Assembly: GCA_035538795.1 (NCBI GenBank)
Contig: DATLJS010000060.1
Span: forward strand, 94,272 to 158,271
Reading direction: 5' to 3'
DNA: 64,000 bases
From: JAJZGK01 sp035538795
GTDB taxonomy: Bacteria > Pseudomonadota > Alphaproteobacteria > Rhodospirillales > Magnetospirillaceae
In this document: positions 48,656-56,789 of the stretch, piece by piece
How the letters are laid out: each line of letters opens with the position of its first letter
How positions within the stretch are numbered: the stretch's first letter is position 1
The notes under the pieces: generated by a model
Seen by the model: the letters and a program-made list of their open reading frames with translations, nothing else
Told to the model about the DNA's origin: nothing
The model's database searches: none
Program-made: the position numbers and the translations under genes

Positions 48656-50259
48656 CCGCTTTGCTTTCCGTCCAAGACCTGAAAGTCACTTTCGGCCAAG
48701 GCCCCCAGGCGGTGGAGGCGGTCAAAGGCGTCTCCTTCCAACTGGAACGCGGCCAGACCCTGGCCCTGGTGGGCGAGTCCGGATCGGGCAAGTCGGTCAC
48801 GGCGCTTTCGGTGCTTCAGCTTCTGCCCTATCCCCGCGCCCGCCATCCGTCGGGCAGCATCACCCTGGACGGACAGGAACTGGTGAACGCGCCCGAGCGC
48901 ACCTTGCGCCACATCCGCGGCAACCGCGTCGCCATGGTGTTCCAGGAACCCATGACCAGCCTGAACCCGCTGCATTCCATCGGCAAGCAGGTGGGCGAAG
49001 TACTGGAAATCCATCGCGGCATGACCGGCACGGAAGCCCGCGCCCGCGTGCTTGAGCTGCTGACCCTGGTCGGCTTGCCCCAGGCCGAAAAGCGCCTCGG
49101 TGCCCTGCCCCACGAATTGTCGGGCGGCCAGCGTCAGCGGGTGATGATCGCCATGGCCCTGGCCAACGAGCCGGACATCCTGATCGCCGACGAGCCGACC
49201 ACCGCCCTCGACGTCACCATCCAGGCGCAGATCCTGGCGCTGCTGAAGAACCTTCAGGCCCGTTTCGGCATGGCCCTGCTGCTGATCACCCACGACCTCG
49301 GCATCGTGCGCGGCATGGCCGACCGGGTCTGCGTCATGCAGGGCGGCCTGATCGTCGAGGAGAACGAGGTCAAAGCGCTGTTCGCCGCCCCCCGGCATCC
49401 TTATACCCAGCGCCTGCTGGCCGCCGAACCCAAGGGATCGCCCAACGTTCCCGCCGCCGACGCCCCCGAAGTGATGGCCTGCGCCGGTCTGAAGGTATGG
49501 TTCCCCATCCGCAAGGGCGTCTTCAACCGCGTGAGCGACCATATCAAGGCGGTGGACGGCGTCAGCCTTTCCATCCGCCGCGGCCAGACCGTCGGCGTGG
49601 TGGGCGAATCCGGGTCGGGCAAGACCACGCTGGGACTGGCCTTGCTGCGTCTGAATCAGTCCGAAGGGCCGGTGGTCTTTCTGGGAACCCCCATCGACGG
49701 CCTGTCAGCCAAGTCCCTGCGGCCTCTGCGCCGCGAAATGCAGATGGTCTTCCAAGACCCTTACGGCTCCCTGTCGCCGCGCCTGTCGGTGGGGCAGATC
49801 GTCGGTGAGGGATTGGAGGTCCACGGCCTAGGCGGCGGCAAGGCGGAACGCCGCGCCCTGATCGCCCAGGTGCTGGAAGAAGTCGGGCTCGACCCCGCCA
49901 CCCAGGACCGCTATCCCCACGAGTTCTCGGGTGGGCAGCGCCAGCGCATCTCCATTGCCCGCGCCTTGGTGCTAAAGCCCAAATTCATTGTTCTGGATGA
50001 ACCGACATCGGCGCTGGACGTCTCGGTTCAGGCCCAGATCGTCGACCTGCTGCGCGATCTTCAGGCCCGCCACGATCTGGCCTATCTGTTCATCAGCCAC
50101 GATCTGCGGGTGGTCAAGGCGCTGGCTGACCATCTGGTGGTGATGAAGGACGGCAAGGTGGTGGAAAGCGGCCCGGCGGCCCACGTCTTTCAGGCTCCGG
50201 CCAACGCTTACACCAAGGCGCTGATGGCCGCCGCCTTCGACCTGAAGGCGGTCGGCTGA
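48652..50259 (+). CDS. yejF: Peptide ABC transporter ATPase YejF, double ATPase
   Basis: A 535-residue protein with two fused ABC ATPase domains. First domain: Walker A GESGSGKSVTAL (about 39), signature LSGGQRQRVMIAMALA, Walker B LIADEPTTALD. Second: Walker A GESGSGKTTLGLAL (about 320), FSGGQRQRISIARALV, FIVLDEPTSALD. The C-terminal oligopeptide-type linker segments include HPYTQRLLAAEPKG after the first domain. It powers YejBE. Its last base is the first base of trmO. Confidence 0.95.
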   Translation: MTALLSVQDLKVTFGQGPQAVEAVKGVSFQLERGQTLALVGESGSGKSVTALSVLQLLPYPRARHPSGSITLDGQELVNAPERTLRHIRGNRVAMVFQEPMTSLNPLHSIGKQVGEVLEIHRGMTGTEARARVLELLTLVGLPQAEKRLGALPHELSGGQRQRVMIAMALANEPDILIADEPTTALDVTIQAQILALLKNLQARFGMALLLITHDLGIVRGMADRVCVMQGGLIVEENEVKALFAAPRHPYTQRLLAAEPKGSPNVPAADAPEVMACAGLKVWFPIRKGVFNRVSDHIKAVDGVSLSIRRGQTVGVVGESGSGKTTLGLALLRLNQSEGPVVFLGTPIDGLSAKSLRPLRREMQMVFQDPYGSLSPRLSVGQIVGEGLEVHGLGGGKAERRALIAQVLEEVGLDPATQDRYPHEFSGGQRQRISIARALVLKPKFIVLDEPTSALDVSVQAQIVDLLRDLQARHDLAYLFISHDLRVVKALADHLVVMKDGKVVESGPAAHVFQAPANAYTKALMAAAFDLKAVG

Positions 50260-50666
50260 TGGATCTTCAGCTGCATCCCATCGGCGTCGTCCGCTCCGAG
50301 CTGAAACAGCGGGAAAACGCTCCCCACCAAGGTTTCTTGGGCGCGCCCGAGGCGTGGCTAGAGCTGGACGATTCCGTGCTGTCCGGCCTGGATGGGCTGG
50401 CGGCGGGCATGGAGCTGATCCTGCTGACCTGGCTGCATCTGTCGCGCCGCGACCAATTGCGGGCCACCCCACGCCGCAGCGACGGTAGCCGCAAGGAAAC
50501 CGGCGTATTCTCGACCCGCTCGCCGGAACGGCCCAACCCCATCGGCCTGCATCGGGTGGAGCTTCTGAAAATTTCCGGCAACCGTCTGAAGGTGGCGCCC
50601 CTGGAGGCGTTGGACGGCACGCCGCTGCTGGACATCAAACCGCTTCTGAAACAGGTGGACGGCTGA
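50259..50666 (+). CDS. trmO: tRNA N6-methyladenosine methyltransferase TrmO/TsaA-like
   Basis: A 135-residue SAM-dependent enzyme adding a methyl group to N6-threonylcarbamoyladenosine at position 37 of tRNA. The family is recognised by LHPIGVVRSELKQRENAPHQ at the N terminus and by VFSTRSPERPNPIGLHRVEL, whose SP-R-PNPIG core is the beta-barrel signature. It overlaps yejF by one base (TGATG) and the TPR gene by TGATGA, so it belongs to the long hisN-yej operon. It lacks the C-terminal extension of the E. coli enzyme. Confidence 0.93.
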   Translation: MDLQLHPIGVVRSELKQRENAPHQGFLGAPEAWLELDDSVLSGLDGLAAGMELILLTWLHLSRRDQLRATPRRSDGSRKETGVFSTRSPERPNPIGLHRVELLKISGNRLKVAPLEALDGTPLLDIKPLLKQVDG

Positions 50667-52168
50667 TGAGCGCGCTGACGCCGGAACAGATCGAACATCT
50701 GACGGGGCTGATCCATCAGGCCCGGCGCCACCATCTGGCCGGCGAACTGGCCGACGCCAAGCGGCTTTACATGCTGCTGTGCCAGATGCTTCCCTCGGCC
50801 GTCGAGGTCCATAACGAACTGGGCCGGGTGCTGCAGGAAATGCGCCTGCCCGTCGAGGCGTCGGAGTGCTTTCGCCATGCCACCGAATTGCAGCCGCAAG
50901 ATCCCGTTTCGGCCTTCAATCTGGGCAACGCCCTGACCGACGCCCGCCGCTACGACGAGGCCTTCGCCGCCTATCAGCGGGCCATCGCCCTGAAGCCTGA
51001 CTTTGTCCAGGCCCTGAACAATTTCGGCAACGCCTTGATGCTGCCGTTCCATTTCGAGGACGCCGAGGCGACGCTGCGCCGGGCCATCGCCATCCAGCCC
51101 GATCATGCCCTGGCTCACGTCAACCTGGCCGATTCCCTGTGGGCGCAGGGACGACGCGGCGAAGCCATGGACATGTACGACCGTGCCGTGGAACTGGCCC
51201 CCGACATGCCCGAGCTGCGCCTGCACCGGGCGATCGCCCTGATGCAGCAGGGCCGCTTGCGGGAAGGCTTCGCCGAACATGAATGGCGCTGGCGGGCCAA
51301 CAGCCATATTCCCATGCAGCGCATCCTGCTGCCGCGCTGGAACGGCGAACCGCTGACCGGCAAGACCATCCTGCTGCACGGCGAACAGGGGTTCGGCGAC
51401 GATCTGCAATTCATCCGCTTTCTGCCCCGGGTAGCAGCCCTGGCCGACAGGGTGATCCTGCGGGTGGAGCCGTCGCTGGTACGCATCCTGTCCAGCATCG
51501 ACGGCGTCGGCGAGGTCATCGACAGCAAGGCGCCCGTACCGCTGGCCGACTATGCCTGTTCGCTGCTCAGCCTGCCCTACGCCCTGGGTGTCGAAATGGT
51601 AGACATTCCGGCCCAAACGCCCTATCTGCGCCCCAATCCCGCCGACGTCGAGGCTTGGCGGCGCAAGCTCGAGGAATGCCCCGGCCTGAAGGTGGGCATC
51701 GCCTGGGCCGGCGCCCCCCGCCCCGGCGCCTCCGAAGCCATGCTTTTGGACAGCCGCCGCAGTTTCGATCTCGAAACATATGCGCCGCTGGCGGGCATTC
51801 CCGGAATTTCCCTGATCAGCCTGCAACTCGGCCCCCGCGCCGCCCAGGCCTTGATCCCCCCCAAGGGCATGACCCTGTTCGACATGACCGGCGACATCGC
51901 CGATTTCGCCGACACCGCCGCCCTGGTGGCCAATCTGGATCTGGTGATTTCCGTGGACACCTCGGTGGTGCATGTCGCCGGCGCCGTCGCCAAGCCGGTC
52001 TGGGTGCTGTCGCGTTATGACGGCTGCTGGCGCTGGTTCCTCGACCGCGAGGACAGCCCCTGGTATCCCACCGCCCGAATCTTCCGCCAGACCAGGCGCG
52101 GCAACTGGTCTGAAACCGTCGCGCAGGTCGCCGGACAACTGCGCCTGTGGGCCAAAGAGCGGCGCTAA
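50666..52168 (+). CDS. TPR protein with GT9-like C-terminal domain
   Basis: A 500-residue protein. Residues about 1-225 hold five to six TPR repeats (for example AFNLGNALTDARRYDEAFAA YQRAIALKP, split by a space here, and LAHVNLADSLWAQGRRGEAM), and residues about 240-495 resemble a GT9 glycosyltransferase, with LHGEQGFGDDLQFIRFLPRV and VGIAWAGAPRPGASEA, then LDLVISVDTSVVHVAGAVAK followed by PVWVLSRYDGCWRWF. Such TPR-glycosyltransferases often act on surface glycans or flagellin in alphaproteobacteria. It ends the long hisN-yej-trmO operon. The acceptor is unknown. Confidence 0.82.
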   Translation: MSALTPEQIEHLTGLIHQARRHHLAGELADAKRLYMLLCQMLPSAVEVHNELGRVLQEMRLPVEASECFRHATELQPQDPVSAFNLGNALTDARRYDEAFAAYQRAIALKPDFVQALNNFGNALMLPFHFEDAEATLRRAIAIQPDHALAHVNLADSLWAQGRRGEAMDMYDRAVELAPDMPELRLHRAIALMQQGRLREGFAEHEWRWRANSHIPMQRILLPRWNGEPLTGKTILLHGEQGFGDDLQFIRFLPRVAALADRVILRVEPSLVRILSSIDGVGEVIDSKAPVPLADYACSLLSLPYALGVEMVDIPAQTPYLRPNPADVEAWRRKLEECPGLKVGIAWAGAPRPGASEAMLLDSRRSFDLETYAPLAGIPGISLISLQLGPRAAQALIPPKGMTLFDMTGDIADFADTAALVANLDLVISVDTSVVHVAGAVAKPVWVLSRYDGCWRWFLDREDSPWYPTARIFRQTRRGNWSETVAQVAGQLRLWAKERR

Positions 52169-52181
52169 CTACATCCGCGTT

Positions 52182-53156
52182 TTATTCGTTGCGAAAATAA
52201 AACGACCCTGGCCATTCCACATCCGGCAACAGCATCAGGGCCACCGGCCCGACATAGAGCCGGTTGTCCTGCACCGTCACCGGCACGCCCAGGCGCGGCT
52301 TGCCGTCGGGGCCGGGCAAAGCCAGCAATTGCAAGGCGATACGGGCCATGGCGGCATCCTTGGCGCGGACCGCCCCCGCCGTGGTCAGCTTGTCCAGCGT
52401 CTCGAACAGACCGCCGATGGAGACCGTACCCGAAAACAGGGGCTGCATCCGCTTGTCCAGGGCCAGCGTGCCTTCGCCGGTCAGAGCCAAAGGCTCCCAG
52501 GTCAAGGCGATGTCGGACAGTTCCATCACTCCGCCGCCGTCGCGCCAAGCCGCCAGGGTCGGCGTCAACGCTCCCTTGGCCAGGGCTTTGACATGCAGAT
52601 GCGCCACCTTGCGGCCCAACAGCAGGCGCGCATCCTCGGGCAGGAGCAGGCCCGTCAGATCGGCCTCCACGCTTTGGCTGGTCAACGTAAAGACAGCATG
52701 GCTGACGCCGCCGCCAAAGGCTTCGACGGCCACCAGCGACAGTCTGGCGGCATCGGCGCCGTCGATCTCGGCGCGGGCCTCGGCGATGAAGGCTTCCTGC
52801 GGCGGCTCGCCCGGCGGGATCAGAACATGCTTGCCGTGCGCCACCAGATGAAACCGGACCGGCTCTAAGACCGACAGGGACAGACGGGTTTCCGGGCCTT
52901 TCCAGCCGCTGCCGTCGGCGGTCTGCAGCGAAGGACTCGGCAGGCTCCAGGCGACCTGAAAGGGAAAACCGCCCAGAACCGGGCTGCCGGTGGTGACCAC
53001 CCAGCCTTCGGCCCGGCGTTGGACGACCCAGTCGTCCAGCCTTTGCCGCATCTCGTAGGCCAGCAGCCCCCACCACAGGCAGAAACCTGCCAGAAGGCTG
53101 GCCAGGGCGGCCAAGAAAAGTATTGTCTTGCGGTTTTTCAATGGCGATATGTTCAT
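52182..53156 (-). CDS. DUF2125 family protein, probable membrane-anchored
   Basis: A 324-residue protein with an N-terminal membrane anchor (TILFLAALASLLAGFCLWWG) and a long mostly beta periplasmic part: VVTTGSPVLGGFPFQVAWSL and later stretches such as LVAHGKHVLIPPGEPPQ. The outline matches DUF2125, widespread in alphaproteobacteria and without a known function; a fold related to AsmA-like proteins is possible. It converges on the TPR gene (13 bases) and diverges from the ChaC-like gene, with starts about 30 bases apart, so its promoter overlaps that of the neighbour. Confidence 0.85.
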   Translation of the reverse strand: MNISPLKNRKTILFLAALASLLAGFCLWWGLLAYEMRQRLDDWVVQRRAEGWVVTTGSPVLGGFPFQVAWSLPSPSLQTADGSGWKGPETRLSLSVLEPVRFHLVAHGKHVLIPPGEPPQEAFIAEARAEIDGADAARLSLVAVEAFGGGVSHAVFTLTSQSVEADLTGLLLPEDARLLLGRKVAHLHVKALAKGALTPTLAAWRDGGGVMELSDIALTWEPLALTGEGTLALDKRMQPLFSGTVSIGGLFETLDKLTTAGAVRAKDAAMARIALQLLALPGPDGKPRLGVPVTVQDNRLYVGPVALMLLPDVEWPGSFYFRNE

Positions 53157-53187
53157 CGCACACCTTATAGAGCGAGTACGCGAAGAA

Positions 53188-53718
53188 ATGGATGGGAATT
53201 TCTGGGTTTTCGGTTACGGCTCGCTGATGTGGCGTCCCGGCTTCGATTATCAGGAGCGCCGGGCGGCCACTTTGCACGGCTGGCACCGGGCCATGTGCGT
53301 GCTCTCCACCCATTACCGCGGCTGCCCGGACAAGCCCGGACTGGTGCTGGGCCTGGATCGCGGCGGATCGTGCCGCGGCGTCGCCTTTCGGATCGCCGCC
53401 GACAAAAGCGAAGAGGTCCGGCAATATCTTTACGACCGGGAAATGATCACCGGAGTCTATACGCCCCGCTTTTCTCCGGCCCGGCTGGACGATGGGCGCG
53501 GCGTGCCGGTCTTCATCTTTCCGGTCCGCAAGGACCATGAGCAATATTCCGGCCGCCTGACCATCAATGAAGCCGCCCGCCTGATCCGCCAGGGTCACGG
53601 CATGGCCGGCTCAAGCCTTGATTATCTGGCCCAGACGGTGGCGCAGATGACGGAAATCGGCATCACCCGCAGCGAATTGCACCGCCTGCTGCGGCTGGTC
53701 GAGCAAAACGCCCCTTAG
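53188..53718 (+). CDS. Gamma-glutamylcyclotransferase, ChaC-like
   Basis: A 176-residue ChaC-family enzyme that degrades glutathione to 5-oxoproline and Cys-Gly. The N-terminal FWVFGYGSLMWRPGFDYQER holds the YGSL loop that binds the gamma-glutamyl group; the catalytic Glu is expected in YDREMITGVYTPR. The ATG at 53188 gives the family start MDGNFWVFGYGS; the frame continues upstream to 53128, but that part would overlap the neighbour's start. Its 3' end overlaps by 4 bases with a convergent TerB-like gene. Confidence 0.88.
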   Translation: MDGNFWVFGYGSLMWRPGFDYQERRAATLHGWHRAMCVLSTHYRGCPDKPGLVLGLDRGGSCRGVAFRIAADKSEEVRQYLYDREMITGVYTPRFSPARLDDGRGVPVFIFPVRKDHEQYSGRLTINEAARLIRQGHGMAGSSLDYLAQTVAQMTEIGITRSELHRLLRLVEQNAP

Positions 53719-54119
53719 GCCCGCCTGTAGCGCGCCCGCGCACCGCGCTCGATGGCCGCCGACACCAGACGGTCGATCTCCAGCTTATGGCGGATCAGCT
53801 CCAGCACGCGCAATTTTTCCTGATTCATTTCGGCATCGGCCACCGCCACGTCGCAGGCCAGGGCATAAGCCGTTTCCCGCAGCTTCGCCGGCAGCGACTG
53901 GCGCACCAGTTCAAGAATTTTCTCCAACCCGTCTTCCATCTCCAGCATCTCGGCACAGGCTTCCGCCGTGGCCGGCAGCGTTTCGGGCTGATAGTCCTGG
54001 AAAACGGGAAGATAACGTACCATTTCGCCGATGGCGCGGATTTCGGCATCCGACATGTCGCTGTCGGCGGCGGACACCAAAACCATCGTATAGATCAAGG
54101 CTGCGTGATGGCTAATCAT
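53715..54119 (-). CDS. TerB-like protein
   Basis: A 134-residue, mostly helical protein of the tellurite resistance TerB (DjlA N-terminal) fold. The N-terminal MISHHAALIYTMVLVSAADS with the acidic DSDMSDAEIRAIG, and the second half AYALACDVAVADAEMNQEKL with repeated acidic residues, form the usual pair of conserved Asp/Glu motifs that bind a metal ion in TerB. Function in tellurite resistance need not follow. It converges on the ChaC gene. Confidence 0.85.
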   Translation of the reverse strand: MISHHAALIYTMVLVSAADSDMSDAEIRAIGEMVRYLPVFQDYQPETLPATAEACAEMLEMEDGLEKILELVRQSLPAKLRETAYALACDVAVADAEMNQEKLRVLELIRHKLEIDRLVSAAIERGARARYRRA

Positions 54120-54245
54120 GGATCTTATCCTTTTACGTTATTTTTCCAGATAAGCTTGCAACTCCAAAAGCCTATCACTTCCACCCCGATTCTCTTGAGC
54201 GAATTCGTGGTGACAGGCATTTAAAGATCGTCATATCATCGGGGT

Positions 54246-56762
54246 ATGTATGCGAACGCCCTGCTCCAGTCGATCCTCGACGCCAGCGAAATCGGGCTTG
54301 TCCTGGTCGACGGGACGGGTCGCGTGGTTTTGTGGAACAGTTGGATCAGCCAGACCTCGGGCATCGCCGCCGACCGGGCCGCCGACAAAACCCTCGACGA
54401 GATTTTCGGCAACCGGCTGGGACCGCGGGTTCCGCTGGCCGTGCGGGATTCCCTGGACAGGGGCGTTTCCTCGATCCTTTCGACCACTCTGAACCGCAAG
54501 CTTCTCCCCTTGTCCAAGCCGACGGCTCAGGGACAAGAGGAAATCAAGCAGATCATCGTCATCAAGCCCATCGATCTGGATGGCGACAAGGGATGCCTCC
54601 TGCAGGTCAACGACGTCACCGCCGCCGAAAGCCGCGATTACGTGCTGCGCCAACAGGCCCGCACGATGCAGGCCATGGCAGAGACGTTCCGCACCAACGA
54701 ACAGCATGTGCGCGCCATCGTCGAACATACCGCCGACGCCATTCTCAGCTTCGACTGCGCCGGGGTGATCAGCACCTACAATCCGGCGGCCGAACGCATC
54801 TTCGGCTTTTCCGCCGACGACGCGGCGGGCCGCCCGGTCGGTCTGCTGATCCCCGAACTCAGCGCCCTGGACACCCGCGCCAGAAAGGTTCTGGCGCCTT
54901 TCATCGAAGGCCGCCGCGAGGCCTTGGGCCGGCGACAGGACGGCAGCATCCTGCCCATCGAGCTGTCGATCAGCGCCATGATCGTCGGCCCCCAGCCCCA
55001 TTACGTGGCCATCGCCCACGACATCACCGAGCGCAAGGCCGCCGAGGAGAGCCTGCGCCTGCAAAAGGAATGGCTGACCACCCTGACCGACGCCTTGCCC
55101 GACATCGTCTGCTTCAAGGACGGCGAGGGCCGGTGGCTGGTGGCCAATCAGTTCTATCTGGATCTGTTCCGCCTGAACGGCGTCGATTACGTCGGCCTGA
55201 ACGCCCAGGAACTGGGCGCGCTGACGCCGCTTTATCAGCAGTTCATGCTGGCGACCCTGGACACCGACCTTCAGGCGTGGCAGGAAGGCCGTCCGATCAG
55301 CTATGAGCAGATCATCCCTCTGCCCGACGGCAGCGAGCGGATTTTCGACATGCGCAAAACGCCGCTGTTCAACGCCGACGGCAGCCGCAAGGGCTTGGTG
55401 GTGCTGGGCCGCGACATTACCGAACGCCGCCAGAACGCCCAACGTATCGCCCATCTGGCCCATCACGACACTCTGACCGGCCTGCCCAACCGGGCGCTGT
55501 TCCTCGACCGCCTGAATTCCGCCCTGGCCATGGCCCGGCGCAACAGCACCGAAGTCGCCCTGCTGCTGCTGAATCTGAACAAGTTCAAAGAGGTCAACGA
55601 CACGGTGGGCCATGCCATCGGCGACAAGCTGCTGCGCGCCTCGGCCAAGCGCATCCTGCATTGCGTGCGCGAAACCGACACGGTGGCCCGTCTGGGCGGC
55701 GACGAGTTCGCCATCCTGCTGGCCCAGGTCAGCGGCGCCGACGGAGCCGGCACCGTGGCCGACAGCGTGCTGCGCATCCTGGCCGAGCCTTTCGGCCTGG
55801 ACGGCCACGAGGTCGTCACTTCGGCCTGCATGGGCATCACCCTGTTCCCCGGCGACGCCGAGGATGCCGAAACGCTGCTGAAGAACGCCGATCTGGCCCT
55901 GCTGCGGTCGAAGACGGAACGGCTGTCGCGCTTCCATTTCTATGTCGCCGGCATGGACGAAGAGGTCCGCCGCCGCCGCACCACCGAAACCGACCTGCGC
56001 CACGCCCTGGGCACCGAGCAGTTGAGCCTGTTCTATCAGCCGCAGGTGGATTCCGGAACCGGCCGTGTCCTGGGGGCCGAAGCGCTGATCCGCTGGCACC
56101 ATCCCAAGAACGGCTCCATCCCGCCTGCCCTGTTCATCCCCATCGCCGAGCGTTCGGAACTGATCGTGCCGCTGGGCCGCTGGGTGCTGCATCAGGCGGC
56201 CATGCAAATCCAGACCTGGAAACAGCTCGGCTTGCCGCCGGTGAAGATCGCCGTCAATCTGTCGCCGGCGCAGTTCAAGCACCACGACCTGCTGGCCACC
56301 GTCATCGACGTGCTGGAGCAGACCGGCGTCGATCCGCGCCTTTTGCAGTTGGAAATCACCGAAACCAGCGCCATGACCAATTTCGATTATTCGGTCGGCA
56401 TTCTGCAGAACCTGCGGGCGCTGGGCCTGACCATCGCTATTGACGATTTCGGCACCGGCTATTCGTCGCTGAACTATCTGAAGCGTTTCCCGGTGGACAA
56501 GCTGAAGATCGACCGCAGCTTCGTCACCGACATCGGTTTGCACCCCGACAACGCCGCCATCGTCAAGGCCATCATCAACCTGGGCCGGGGCATCGGCGCG
56601 CGCGTCAACGTCGAAGGCGTGGAAACCCACGAGCAACTGCGCTTCATGCAGGAAAACGGCTGCGACGAAATCCAGGGATTCTATTTTAGCCGCCCGCTGC
56701 CCGCCGACGAATTCGCCAAGCTGCTGTCGCATCCCCTGCCCTGGACGCTGGAAGACGCCTGA
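54246..56762 (+). CDS. PAS-GGDEF-EAL cyclic-di-GMP regulator, cytoplasmic
   Basis: An 838-residue cytoplasmic signalling protein. Three PAS domains: the first about 1-100, the second about 150-270 (IVEHTADAILSFDCAGVIST, then ITERKAAEE) and the third about 280-390 (LTDALPDIVCFKDGEGRWLV, ITERRQNAQ). GGDEF (RLGGDEFAILL, about 482) and EAL (LGAEALIRWHHPK, about 611) with DDFGTGYSSLNYLKRF are both intact. No membrane segment is visible. PAS domains probably sense redox, oxygen or a small molecule. Upstream 125 bases contain its promoter. The shadow frame on the other strand (833 residues) is not a gene. Confidence 0.93.
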   Translation: MYANALLQSILDASEIGLVLVDGTGRVVLWNSWISQTSGIAADRAADKTLDEIFGNRLGPRVPLAVRDSLDRGVSSILSTTLNRKLLPLSKPTAQGQEEIKQIIVIKPIDLDGDKGCLLQVNDVTAAESRDYVLRQQARTMQAMAETFRTNEQHVRAIVEHTADAILSFDCAGVISTYNPAAERIFGFSADDAAGRPVGLLIPELSALDTRARKVLAPFIEGRREALGRRQDGSILPIELSISAMIVGPQPHYVAIAHDITERKAAEESLRLQKEWLTTLTDALPDIVCFKDGEGRWLVANQFYLDLFRLNGVDYVGLNAQELGALTPLYQQFMLATLDTDLQAWQEGRPISYEQIIPLPDGSERIFDMRKTPLFNADGSRKGLVVLGRDITERRQNAQRIAHLAHHDTLTGLPNRALFLDRLNSALAMARRNSTEVALLLLNLNKFKEVNDTVGHAIGDKLLRASAKRILHCVRETDTVARLGGDEFAILLAQVSGADGAGTVADSVLRILAEPFGLDGHEVVTSACMGITLFPGDAEDAETLLKNADLALLRSKTERLSRFHFYVAGMDEEVRRRRTTETDLRHALGTEQLSLFYQPQVDSGTGRVLGAEALIRWHHPKNGSIPPALFIPIAERSELIVPLGRWVLHQAAMQIQTWKQLGLPPVKIAVNLSPAQFKHHDLLATVIDVLEQTGVDPRLLQLEITETSAMTNFDYSVGILQNLRALGLTIAIDDFGTGYSSLNYLKRFPVDKLKIDRSFVTDIGLHPDNAAIVKAIINLGRGIGARVNVEGVETHEQLRFMQENGCDEIQGFYFSRPLPADEFAKLLSHPLPWTLEDA

Positions 56763-56789
56763 CGCCGAAGCGCCAACGGCGGCGGGGCC

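Noticed and set aside
54231..56732. 833-residue frame opposite the PAS-GGDEF-EAL gene
   Set aside because: Shadow of a gene whose active-site motifs are all intact on the plus strand.
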